From NCBI GenBank assembly GCA_026874595.1, contig CM049308.1, positions 97,559,124-97,623,123 on the forward strand: a stretch of DNA of 64,000 bases, written 5' to 3'. The stretch comes from Sipunculus nudus. Its lineage: Eukaryota; Annelida; Sipuncula; Golfingiida; Sipunculidae. A model generated the notes under the pieces. That model was not told the origin of the DNA, searched no databases, and was given only the letters and a program-made list of their open reading frames with translations. The position numbers and the translations under genes were made by a program. This document shows, piece after piece, positions 48,236 to 58,978 of the stretch (positions within the stretch are counted from its first letter, which is position 1; every line of letters starts with the position of its first letter).

Positions 48236-48865
48236 GTGCTTACTGTAGTTTCTGTAACAATGTATATATCATCACAATTATCATCCAGTAAGACATCTTG
48301 CAGATAACCTATTCTTGCATTAGGGTCACCCAATATTATTATTTTCATTTCCCCATACTTGCCAATGACTTCACAAAGAATATTCTCTAGTCTGCAGATA
48401 CCATCATCTTCCTCAAAACAAGAATGTATAACTGATGATTCTGGTGCAATATACACTGCAACCAACAGAACATCCTCAGTAAATCCCAATTCAGATCATT
48501 GGATGATAAACATTAACACATCAGTATATATTTTTATAGCCTTTTTTATCAGCTTCTTGTAGTGGTTTTTAATATAAACTGTTATGCCCCTCTTTTTATA
48601 TTTGTATTGGTGTTCCGCACAGAAGCGTAACCAAAGTACCCAGGAAAGGCATGTACAAATTCATTTGAATTTTCTGCCCATGTCTCAACAATATTTATGA
48701 TATCATGCCTCTCAACAAGTTCTGTAATTTCATACTGCCCGATATGTTTTTTTTCAGACCATTTGCGTTCCAAGGTACACGTTTGAGGCCTTCCTTATTA
48801 TTTACTGTTCCATATGCATCCTTATCTAATGTGTTAGTGTGCAACTCACCAATATTTTCGTTATC
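48236..48865 (-). pseudogene. LINE endonuclease remnant (outer element, 5' half)
   Basis: Minus-strand fragments: ELVERHDIINIVETWAENSN and FPGYFGYASVRNTNTNIKRG (48,773-48,582), then LLVAVYIAPESSVIHSCF and MKIIILGDPNARIG (48,489-48,260), an APE-type endonuclease with the G-D-x-N-A-R-I-G motif. The frame then runs into the RTE 5' end. Together with 43,066-45,307 and the ORF1 at ~49.2-49.5 kb it forms one disrupted two-ORF LINE of ~3.6 kb excluding the insert. Confidence 0.78.
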
Positions 48866-49211
48866 TGTATTAGTAGGATCTGTGTCTTCTGTGCTCTCTG
48901 AGGGGTTACAGTTAAGAACTGTGCATTACTGTGCCTTCTGACAATGTGATATTGAATTATCTGAAAAACAAATAGTATTTACATAGTTATCATTGGTAGG
49001 TTCTGATTCATAGACATGCATGTTCCCAAACTCACTGGTATTATGTGAATAATAATGTATTCATAATGACACCATGATCATCTGCTTGACATACACATAT
49101 CTGTTCATTATGTACATATAATTCAGTATGCAACCTATTTTTGGCAATAAAGTTTGGGCCGTGGCCATCTACCTATTCGTGACTGAGATTTTGTTGAACA
49201 TTGCTTGACAT

Positions 49212-49540
49212 TTAACGTGCATTCCTGTATTCCCTAAGTCCCTGTATGCATTTATCATCATCATTCGAAATATAAACTTTGCCAGCTATCACCAGTTTAT
49301 CATATCTAAGAGAGGCTCGAGAATAAAAAAAAACATTTAGCACTTCTTCCAGCTTAACCTTAAGGTTTCGGCGAGAATGTCTCACGTGTTCAGCAAAATT
49401 CTCCTGGATGAACACAGATGACTTCGACTGCCATTGTATTTTGCGAGCACACTGAAGGACATCTTCTTTAAAATTGTAGCGCTCAAAGCGGACAGTGACA
49501 GGTCTGGGCTTGCCTTTCTCCTGCCAGGGTGGCCGATGTG
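49212..49540 (-). pseudogene. LINE ORF1 C-terminal domain
   Basis: On minus the sequence reads RPVTVRFERYNFKEDVLQCA, then FIQENFAEHVRHSRRNLKVK and YDKLVIAGKVYI, the pattern of the L1-type ORF1 (transposase-22 / RRM-CTD) nucleic-acid-binding protein. It lies upstream of the endonuclease on the same strand, the expected ORF1-ORF2 order. The N-terminal coiled coil is not seen, so the element is 5'-truncated. Confidence 0.7.
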
Positions 49541-49739
49541 CCCGTGCAATGGGAACATGTTCCTCTAGTCAGATGCCTTAACGGAATTATCGTTACACGC
49601 CGCATAAAAGCACTAAATTTGGTATCTGAAGTATCTATACAGGTTAATTCTGATCACTCTGGAGGGGGTGCCCACACGCATTCAGTTTCTGATTCTTTAA
49701 TCAGGCCCGAATCCAAAATGCCTGGATTTTACGTAAAGT

Positions 49740-51093
49740 TTCACACGTTTACAACAATAAACGGAACGTTGTAAACTCGATTGACTAAAACCCATTTTAA
49801 ATTAATCAATATACATAATAAGAACACCATTATGAAACATCATTAACAGTTATCGTAGAAGTTGTGGTCGCTTGGGGTTAAAAGGTCACGTCATCCATTG
49901 ATGTGAAACTGTATCCTGTGAGAATGTTTAATTGGCCCCGTGTTCTCAAGTGAAAATAATGGAGAAGTTAAGAAATATGTCATTTGAATAACAAATTAAA
50001 ATTGCATAATAGTTAGGAATATAAAGATTAAACACCCACATAATTAAAATATATAGGGAATATACTAGTATATGTACCATTTTCAGTGAAACTATCCATT
50101 TCGAAAGCTATATCTGAAGTCGTATTTACGAAGACCCAAGGTGATTGAAACAATTTATTGAATATTCCACTGCTTTGAACATTAATTATCAGGGCACAAA
50201 TACATCTCGCTCATAATATATGGTAAATTCGACAATGAAAATTAAGCATATCTTCAGACACCTGTAACACAAATATTGTTCATGTATATTTTTGTAAAAA
50301 ATGAAAAATAAAGCAATATTTGTTTACATTTATCAAAAATAATATCTATCAGGAGGGAAAAGGCCTACAAGCAAATCCATGAACTTATTGAGTATATAAA
50401 AAGCTAAAGGGCGGTTCTCGAACCTCCGTTTGGTATTATGTATGTTTGGAATAATAACATTTCCAAGAAATTAATAGATTGCGGTAAAATTATCGACCGT
50501 AGTAATTTAGATCAAGTGTCAATACGATGGAGCTTCCAGTGGCATTTAGTCATCTGTTGCTATACTTTTATGGGCTGAGAGTGGATTATTGTTTGTAGGA
50601 TATATTCAAATAAATACTTACATCGCTGATAATTGCTGATAATCGCTGATAAAACTACCTAATTCTTGATTTATTATGAAATTAAGAAAATAATTTCATA
50701 ATAAAGATGTATTTGTGCCCTGATAATTAATGTTCAAAGCAGTGGAATATTCAATAAATTGTTTCAATCACCTTGGGTCTTCGTAAATACGACTTCAGAT
50801 ATAGCTTTCGAAATGGATAGTTTCACTGAAAATGGTACATATACTAGTATTCAATTTGCCAGAAAAGACTAAATCAAAGAATTCGGTATTTATTTACATT
50901 TTATTAGAAAAACTAGTTCATACTAAATGTTTTTTGCACTGAATAAAATGTCTGACTTCATTAACAATATTGTTTATAATTATTTATGTAGGTAAAATGA
51001 ATATGCTAATGATGTATTATGATGATGAGACCGTCATGTTAGAATGAGTCTAAAGTTTTGTAGGCAAAAAACATAATATTTTCAAATGTCCAG
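49740..51093. repeat. Dispersed repeat copy 1 (carries an inverted duplication)
   Basis: Diverged homologue of 51,980-53,040. Shared ordered blocks: tttacaacaat.aa.ggaacg at the left, cgtcatcc near 49,890/52,150, a gtatttacga..attgaaacaattt.ttga block near 50,130/52,480, tttgtttaca near 50,320/52,640 and the block near 50,995/52,950 (gaatatgct ... gatgatgaga ... agtctaa). It is interrupted by the inverted duplication at 50,062-50,850 and ends against the solo LTR. Confidence 0.65.
50062..50850. repeat. Perfect 146-bp inverted repeat with ~500-bp spacer
   Basis: 50,062-50,207 is the exact reverse complement of 50,705-50,850 as far as I can read, from atactagtatatgtacc to caaatacatct. The left arm is in the orientation of the homologous repeat at ~52,440-52,560, so the right arm is the duplicated, inverted one. 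A second palindrome (ttatgaaatta/taatttcataa) sits just inside the right arm at ~50,676-50,703. Confidence 0.9.
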
Positions 51094-51834
51094 TGTTACA
51101 GTACCTAAAAAACAACAGATCACGTAGTCATGACGAGCATAAATTTTGGTAGGGAGATTTAAAAAAATCCGATTCCGCAACACTAGGCAGCGTAAATTGT
51201 CTAGGGGAATGAATAAAGAAGTCAGTGTTTTTTTTGTTAACAAATAATTATATTTTATTCCTAGAACAAGCCTAACATTATAATACACTAAATCAATACA
51301 ATTTAACAGTATAACAATAAAATGTACAGTACCAGAGTGTCCGGATCCTAGACTTTTATTTCTTGATACCACCACTGTCACAGATCAACAAGAGTCCTTT
51401 AACACCAATAATCCACGTAAATAGTAATAATCCAAAGGCAAACTGGAGACAGTCCGTATTAAATCTGTATTAAATCCGTTAAATATCTGACACCACTGCA
51501 GTTATCGGTAAGGTCCGAGAACTGACGAGAAAGTAACACTCTTAGTGCTCGCTTGTATTTTCCTTTTGCCGGCTCTAAACACAGCCCCTAATTTATAGCT
51601 TCTCACCCGAAAATTCTAGAAATGAATAATTCCAAAGAACAATACACACGCACAAGAACAGACCCGAAACATTGAGAACAAAGAATGCTGTCTCTACGCT
51701 TCAGACCCCACACGCGAGCCAGCGCCCAACAAGCGAGGTTCCCATAGTAACGAACTATGCCTGCGCTACACGAATCAGAATGTCAACAGACACATGTTAC
51801 ACTCCTCAGCACAAGAAAACAGACACCTGTAACA
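51094..51834 (-). repeat. Solo LTR (minus), same family as the gypsy 3' LTR
   Basis: On minus it starts TGTTACAGGTG (51,834) and ends CTGTAACA (51,094), length 741. Shared with 23,583-24,336 are the ends, the gctgtgttt(t)agagccgg, ctgtgacagtggtggtatc and ttgatttagtgtatt blocks, and the terminal region ending gatctgttg. No internal domain is attached on either side, and no clear target-site duplication is seen (tccag against caaaa). Confidence 0.85.
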
Positions 51835-51979
51835 CAAAACAGTCACCTAACTAAACGCAATTATCGTTTTATATCGAACTAAAACACCAAATTGTGAAAG
51901 AATTATCAGGTCAATCCCTCCGGTGCCCATTCAGCAGGCCAGAGTCATCAATAGCAGGATAACAAAACGTTAACAGACC

Positions 51980-53040
51980 TTTACAACAATGAAGGGAACG
52001 CGGTAAAGTCGGTTGAATCTACATTTCATTTTCATTTTATCAATTAACATATTAAGAACACTTTTAAATATATCAAACATCTGTTGCAGTAAATATGACC
52101 AAAACCAGTTTGAAGGTTAAATGTAGCCAGCTTCAGGTCAGAACGTTACGTCATCCGTTCATCCTTTAATTAGCCCCATGTTTTGAAGTTAAAATATTGG
52201 AGCTCAGCTTTAAAGAAATATTAATATATATTTGAATATAAATCAATACTGCATAACTTTTTGGATGATAATAGGTGCGATCTGGGCAGCTCGGTGTAGG
52301 ATTTCAGTTTACATTCGCAGTCTGCATGAAATGGACCATTATTTTTACCGGACAACACCTGCATAGATAGTAATTTTGGCGGCCGCAGATTTTGATTAAG
52401 AATTCAATGTGTATCTTATCTAATAATCATATACTCGTCGTCTATTCCAGCAAGACCATCTGTTTAAATACTGTGTCTAAATACGTAGTAACAAAGAACA
52501 CAGGTTATTGAAACAATTTGTTGAGCTGCCTAAATACTATTTGATCATTAAGGGCCTGTGCATTAATGCATCTTAGTCACGATATATGATATACAGGCAG
52601 GTGAGACAATTCTCAGAACTGTGACATAGAGCAGCCTTTGTTTACACTTATGCTAAATAATATTTAACTGAAGGGGACAAATTTGGCTTGTGGCTTTGTT
52701 CAGGTCTATGCAGTCTGAGACTGTGGATACCTTTGGAGTACAAATTAAGTTAATGAGGACTTATGAAGATCAGCGTGTTGTTTTATTCGTTCAGAATAAA
52801 TATATCTTTATAAATATAAATGTCAATAATATTATCGATTTGCGTTGTTTAGACCAACTTTTACATTCTAAATTGTTTAGACATAGGATGAAATGTCCCA
52901 CTGAGTTAACTTTAAATGTTTATGATTATAAAGCTATGTAAGTGAATATAAATATGCTTAACTATAATGATGCTGAGACAGCCATTTTAGTGTAAGTCTA
53001 ATGTTCTGTAGAAGCAAACACGATATATCTATCAGGAAAA
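51980..53040. repeat. Dispersed repeat copy 2
   Basis: Direct-orientation homologue of 49,740-51,093 without the inverted duplication. A plus frame at 52,690-52,941 (83 residues, ending DYKAM) is present, but it has no recognisable family and no equivalent intact frame in copy 1. Confidence 0.6.
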
Positions 53041-54421
53041 GTAGTCTTTGTCTTGAGTTTACCTACACATTATGTTGTTCAAATGTTTTTGTCAATGTTT
53101 GAAGATACAGATAACACATAAATTGGATTTGGAATATAATTGGTAGATTTTGTTATTCAGACATATACTTTTAAGGTTTCATTTATTTATAGACGTTTTG
53201 TTTGAGATTAAATCATTTCATAAAGATATTTGTTACCTATTACGGGAAATAGAATGGCCTGTGAAATTGATTAAACCAAAGGCTTGCATATAAATGAAAA
53301 ATGAATCCTGTATCCATGGTATTTATTTTTACATTCCCAAAATAAAAAAAAATCAGGTCTGAAGTTAAAAGGCAATGGGATGCAGGAATAAGAAAGGAAT
53401 AAGAAACATAGGCTAATATTCCACAGGACATAATCTCTAGAAGAAATAATGGATATTCAAGTAACACCATATTTCTTAAGCCACTGTAGAAAACCACTAT
53501 ACCAACTAGACAGTTTGCAACATAACAGATTTATTATAAAAAGTACTACAATATACCAAGGAGACTATTAGACAGGAAAAATTTAATCATCTACAATTAA
53601 GTCTTGAAAAGTTAGAACGCATATTTTCCGGCTCATAAAGAACATGGCAGGATAATTGTAGACTGATCACATTTATATTTTTGCTATGGCATTTAAGCGT
53701 ATATAACATGCCTATATGCGAAGTCTGGATCCTAAATTAAAGTCAACTACAATGACCCCAAAGGCAATACTCTCCCAAGACTCAGACAAAAGATATAAGG
53801 AATTATTAAACAAACAAACTGTGTTACTAAATGTTCCTCTTCACTAAAACATTTTGTGTTACATTAGCATACATGGTTGATGACCGCCATTTTGAGATCT
53901 GTATGTCATGGTCACGTGACATTTGGTGTTACGTGAGCTTCTTGCGCACATTAAAAAAATAAACATTAAACTGGAACGTATTTTTCTTTGTCTTTAATTT
54001 TGTATATCATTTGCAATATTTTATCCTGATAAAGCGGATCTCAAGTGATTTTTCCTTCCCTGTCCCTTCATATTTTATGCTAGTTCAAATAATATATCGC
54101 ATTGTAACCTTTTGGCTTTAATCATATGAACGATTTATTTGTTAAGGCAGTCTAAGGATTTTATTTCTATATAATATTTCAATTTGTTGTGAATTTTGAA
54201 ACAGGTGATGTATAAGTGGTAATTTATCAACATAGTTTCAGGAATTTGCTCGCACTCTTGTAACATGACGACCATGATAGTTAATAGAATAATTCTGATT
54301 AAAATTCATAATGCTGGCCCAGAAATTTACATTTTGAATTTACAACGATTTACAAAGATCAGTTGCAATGAATAACAAGATTAATAACAATCCTCAATCC
54401 CGAATTTTAGAAAAGGTATGG
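53041..54421. other. Spacer, nothing recognised
   Basis: AT-rich sequence with short frames only. Confidence 0.45.
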
Positions 54422-54868
54422 TCATGTGATCATTCTACATTTGTAGGGCTTCAGGTGTATAATATAACAATCTAAATGATAATGATAGAACAAAATCTTC
54501 TTTTGGCATTCTTTTGGTAAATGATTTATATATTTCATTAATCGTAGTTGATATAAGGAAATTTTTCCTTCCCTGCCCCTTTTTATATTTATGCGAAAAG
54601 AGGGTACTGTGATACGCAAGGCGCCGATGGTTTTCAGGCTCTGAAACTTATCTCGTGGGTACTTCATGAGAGCACCCCCTTTGAATTCATCTGTTTTGGT
54701 GTACTCTACCCATATACAAACTTTGGTGCTTTTATCCGGTCTGTAACGATATGGTCCAAATCTGACGCTAAGCCACCTGACTAGAGTGGGACATCCTGTA
54801 AATATATCACCTATTTTGGCCCCAACGCCAAGAGCTCTAAGTTTCCCCAAGAGGTAATTAATGAAAAG
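54422..54868 (-). pseudogene. LINE RT fragment downstream of the MITE insertion
   Basis: On minus this continues the RT after the inserted element: INYLLGKLRALGVGAKIGDI and FTGCPTL, where the catalytic A-D-D should follow. Instead it jumps to RYRPDKSTKVCIW, a motif normally well downstream of the catalytic box. An internal deletion has therefore removed the YADD region. The end of the frame (to 54,422) has no recognisable LINE motif. Confidence 0.65.
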
Positions 54869-54871
54869 TAA

Positions 54872-55508
54872 TGGGGCTGTCCCACTTAGTCGACTACAGG
54901 CGACTTCAGGCGACCAGGCTGTCGCTTCATGGTCGCCGAAAAACAGGCGACAGGACCTCCGCTACGACAATATTCTACAACAAGCTACAATAGTTGGCGA
55001 CTGTCAGAAGACAAGCTACGACAAGCTGCCGACAACCGGCGACACAGTCGCCGCGACAAAGGACAATCACCCACGACAACCTACGACCACATCTACGACA
55101 ACCCACGACCACACTGGCGACAACCTACAACACCAGAATTCTTGCTACGTCCACCCGCGACAAGCTTTGACGATTCTCTACATGTGCTTTGTAAGAAGCC
55201 GGACACAAGGATAGGCCATGTTTCAAGTAACAAAAGCCCGCGACAACACACACGACAACCCGCGTCACCTGGCGACAGCTTACGACAGGACCTACAACAA
55301 CCCGCGTCAGCTGGCGACAGCCTACGACATACCTACGCCATAAGAAGACCGGCTACGCTCACTGGCGACAAAAAAGCTGTCGCCTGAGAATTTTGAACAT
55401 GTTGAAAATCCAGAGGCGACAGCTTCGAGTCGACGCGTCTTGGGGCGACCTCAGGCGACTAAACAGGCGACCTTGAGGCGACAGAGTCGCCTAAGTGGGA
55501 CAGCCCCA
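54872..55508. mobile_element. 637-bp MITE-like element with TAA target duplication
   Basis: Terminal inverted repeats TGGGGCTGTCCCACTTAGTC / its inverse at the right end match over 22 of 23 bp. Flanking TAA on both sides (54,869-54,871 and 55,509-55,511) is a 3-bp target duplication of the PIF/Harbinger TWA type. Removing the element plus one TAA restores the LINE RT reading frame exactly (LLYL continuing LFINYLL), which supports the boundaries. The interior is rich in GTCGCC/GGCGAC and CTACGACA-like short motifs and encodes no transposase, so it is non-autonomous. An ATGGGG.../AAGTA reading of the ends also fits the sequence but would not restore the frame. Confidence 0.85.
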
Positions 55509-55511
55509 TAA

Positions 55512-56640
55512 GTATAAAAGCGGCGACAGGACCCCCCCGCCCCCCCCCCCCCCCGGGACAGACTGAGCAATGGGAATCTTTCTGCTGGTTTTGTCCTGGT
55601 ATAAAATTTTCGCTGTCATTTCTGTGTACACGGTAAATAAAATCCTCCATAATTTCCCATCGATTCCAGTTTTATATAATTTCACGAATAACTCGTGGTG
55701 CCAGACACGATCAAAAGCTTTGCTACTGTCGAGACAGCAGCAGTAAACTAGGGACTGCCGCTCGAGATTGTGACAAAAGCATTCCAGCAGGCTGTGGGAT
55801 GAGTTAAGTGCGCCTGTACCTTTTTGGAATGCAAACTGCATGGGGCCAGGAAAAGCGATTCCTGACATGGTAAAATATTTATTAAACGAGAGTGCAAAAT
55901 ATTTTCAAAAATTTTGTAAATGCACGGCAGTAAGGTTATTCCTCTATAAGTGTCTGGATTGGGACGACTTTTGGTTTTATCCGTTGGAACTGTTACAATT
56001 ATACCTTTTTTCATGCACTATGGCACAGTTTCCTTTTTCTTATGGAATTAAATAAGTTTTCAAGATGATTCATCATTATATCCCGCCAAATTTTATTTGC
56101 TCATTCATAATACTGTCGTGACCAGGAGCCTTTCTGTTTTTAAGTTGTTTAATACTGCTTTTTATTTCTAATTTCGTGAATTTGTCATATAATACTCCTG
56201 CTTTATTTCTTTTAGACTCTTCATTTAAACGTTTACATTTTTCAGTTAATTTAGTTTTGAAAATTACGTCATAAGAGGAATTTGTCTTAAAGAAGTACAA
56301 CATACGAAATAGTCCGCCCAATTCTCACAAATAATAATTGGATCGTTTGCTGTAATACCATTAAAAGACATCATTATTTAGATTCGCTTTAATTTTTCTA
56401 TTTTTGTTGAGCAGTTGCCAGAATTTATTTATATCGAGTTCTGCAGCTTGATCCAAATTCTTAAACTCTATTTTATCTTTAGAGGTGTGGTAGTGTCCCG
56501 TGTGCCTTCGAAAAATGGCTTTCGCTTCTTTGTAGTCTCTATAAGACTTTGAGGAGTGACCGCGAGGCTTACCATCTACTATCCAGACTCTCCGCAATCC
56601 TTTTATTTCATCATGGAAAGGCTTTAATTTACTTTCCCAC
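55512..56640 (-). pseudogene. LINE RT N-terminal half with G-tract expansion
   Basis: Minus-strand motifs in order: KFWQLLNKNRKI (~56,420), KQLKNRKAPGHDSIMNEQIK (~56,110), TYRGITLLPCIYKIFENIL (~55,930), MQFAFQKGTGALNSSH (~55,830), CCLDSSKAFDRVWHHELF (~55,720) and GVLSPLLYL (~55,530). Frames are broken between blocks. At about 55,532-55,556 the conserved RQGGVLSP motif has been swollen by a G-tract (C-run on plus) into a poly-glycine stretch. Confidence 0.8.
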
Positions 56641-56769
56641 CCTGGTCGTAGGAAAGATGTATATTTTTTAAAGGAAGGTTAGACGCCGCATTTTGAAGGG
56701 CCTTGACAATATCTGAATAATATTTGGTGATGACGGAGACAGTACAGTCTTAGTTTGTGTTTGGTTTAG

Positions 56770-57594
56770 TTATTTATCAAGCTCACCTAGCAAATCGCAG
56801 CATAACGTCTTTGCAGCATAACGTCTTTTTGACAAAAAAAGAGGATGTAATCTACTTTTGGATTTGTGTCTTTGAGGTATTTTTAATCTTGTCACCACAG
56901 GCAGGTGGTCGGAAGTATTAAGGCTACAATCCAACACTTCAAAATATTCGACCAAATGAAGCTGGTCACGTGGTAAAATAACGTGGTCAATTAACGATTG
57001 ATGGGAACCGTCAGAGAATGGATCAAACGTGTAAAGTGGACCACCGCAGCGAGAGTCGGCAGTCGGATAAATAAGATCGTGTTCACATAGAAAAGATTGC
57101 ATAACATTAGTTCTAAGTGATTTTGGGACTTCGTTTCTAGTGCCCGTCACTTCATTGTTAAAGTCGCCTAGCATCACCACAATATCACTGCTCGAATATT
57201 CCTCATAAATGATGTGCAATTTTTCAATATATTCTTTAAGTAATTGGACTCTGTAGTCTGAGCTCGGCATATAGACTGCAAATATAGAAATACATAGACC
57301 ATACACGGGGCGAACACAGATACCTACAATGCGATCGTCCAGCAGGTTATCTTCTGGGGAGATTATACCTGACAGGTGTTTGTGCCAGAAAACGACTACC
57401 CCTCCCTTACCCCGCCTGCACATGTCAAAAGGGTCAAGTGAGGAATCAGCAACAGCGTGTACCTGGTAATCCTCGTGAAATGTTGACAAGAATTGCAAAG
57501 AATAGGGGTGTGGAACTTCCGGTGTAATGGTCGTTGAGTGAGGACGTGTTTGTGACACTCCTGGACAAATTTTATTATTACGGAACAGAAACAC
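56770..57594 (-). pseudogene. LINE APE-type endonuclease
   Basis: A 274-codon open frame. RGKGGVVVFWHKHLSGIISP, IFAVYMPSS, DIVVMLGDFNNEV, QSLIDHVILPRDQ and NTSDHLPVV are the endonuclease motifs (G-D-F-N and S-D-H are catalytic). The extreme N-terminus (the WN.NGL-type start) is missing, so it begins abruptly at the junction with the plus-strand ORF1-like segment 17 bp away. It belongs with the RT at 54.4-56.6 kb. Confidence 0.85.
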
Positions 57595-57610
57595 CTGCTA
57601 GAGACTAAAA

Positions 57611-58200
57611 ATGACTCGAGGTTGCAAAAAGAGAACTAAAAGTAATACTGGTAGTATTGACAAATATGTGGAAGGAGCTGAGAAAAGAGTCATGGATGAA
57701 ATAAGCCGTGAATTGGAACCGCAAACAAGTGACGTAGTTCAGTCAGCTCAAATCAAAGTTGTTATGGCGGATATGAAAACATTGGTCAGAGAGGTACAAG
57801 AAAGCCTGGAAAAACAGTTAAGTAACATTAACTCAAATTTAGTTGCACCAGTAAACAGTCTGGCAGAGGAAAATAAAACTTGAAAAATCGAGTCGGGGAA
57901 TTAGAAAAAAAGTGTTCAGTTCATAAATGATAGTAAGGATGAGGCGGATGGAGATAGGAAAAGAGAAAAGTGAAGGAAACGCAAAGAGAAATTGACGTAC
58001 TGAAACAAAGTCAACGGGATAAAGATGAACGGTAAATGGCATTGGAAAAGAAAATGAAAACAGAGCTTAACAAGTTGGAAAGGCATAGCAGAGAGTGAAA
58101 CGAATAATAGGGGGTAAAGAGAGTCAGAGGAGAGAGGATTGTAAAGATATAGCTGCAAAACTGATTCAAGACCATGAACTGTTACCGGGCATAGATGAAG
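57611..58200 (+). pseudogene. LINE ORF1-like segment in opposite orientation
   Basis: The 90-codon frame 57,611-57,883 (MTRGCKKRTKSNTGSIDKYV ... AEENKT) is charged and coiled-coil-like. Out-of-frame continuation to ~58,200 reads DKDER and, near 58,075, LERHSRE followed by a G-V-K-E-S-like stretch and later LIQDHELLPGIDEENIKK, resembling the L1-type ORF1 RRM region. It is divergent from the endonuclease frame, with start codons 17 bp apart. ORF1 identity is by pattern only. Confidence 0.55.
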
Positions 58201-58962
58201 AAAATATTAAGAAGACTAGACGACCATAGGTCGACCGCTTGCCGGAAATGACGTAAAGATAGTCAAATGAATGAGCAACATCGATGAGGAAGAAAATAAG
58301 CCAAAGTTTATGGAGACCTATTTAGACAATACACATAGAACTTCGAGAAATCTGTAAGACATACGATATATGTAAGTTACAAAGTGATTCCATCAAAACT
58401 TAGGACTGAAGAATGTTATATGTAGGACGCATGAACCAGCAAGCAGGCCAAATTGAGACAGCTGACAAACAGACAGACATTCTGACAAAGTGACACAACA
58501 TTAAGACCAGATGACTTAACCAGGTTATGGAGAAAGCTCAGAGAAAGGAAATAAGCTATAGTTTATGTAATTATAGTTTTTAGCTTTAAAGATATGGCCA
58601 AAAATGATATGTCGGGGAGGTTGTAGTGCAGCGCCCCCAAGTGGCCATATCATGAAAATGAAAAATATGTTTTGAGATATAACTGTAAGACATAAGTTGT
58701 ACCAGTTTCAAAAGGATTCCTGCAAAACCGTGGCCTGTAGAATGCTATTTTTAAGACGCAAGAACCAGCAATCAGGCATAATTGAGGACAACTTAGATGT
58801 CTGACAGCTGGACTGACAAAATGACACAAGATTGAGACCAGATGACTGAACCAGGTTATGGAGAAGAATCAGAGAAAGAAAATAAACTTTAATTTATGCA
58901 ACCGAGATTTATAGTTTTAGAGATAGGGCCAAAAGATGATGTGTAGGGGAGGTTGTTGTGCA

Positions 58963-58978
58963 GCGCCCCCTAGTGGCC
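58963..58978 (-). promoter_or_regulatory. CTCF-motif match (best of eleven)
   Basis: On minus, GGCCACTAGGGGGCGC matches the 14-position CTCF core consensus CCASYAGRKGGCRS at every position. Sister sites in the same place of other units: 58,631, 59,709, 60,025, 60,357, 60,687, 61,626, 61,957 and 62,288 (some degraded), plus CCGCCAGATGGCGC at 63,329 and 63,541 with one mismatch. The sequence match is direct; binding is not shown. Confidence 0.5.

Noticed and set aside
42091-49540. A single large LINE spanning 42.1-49.5 kb
   Set aside because: There are two separate C-termini and 3' tails (42.1 and 43.07 kb), two endonucleases and two RTs, so at least three elements are present.
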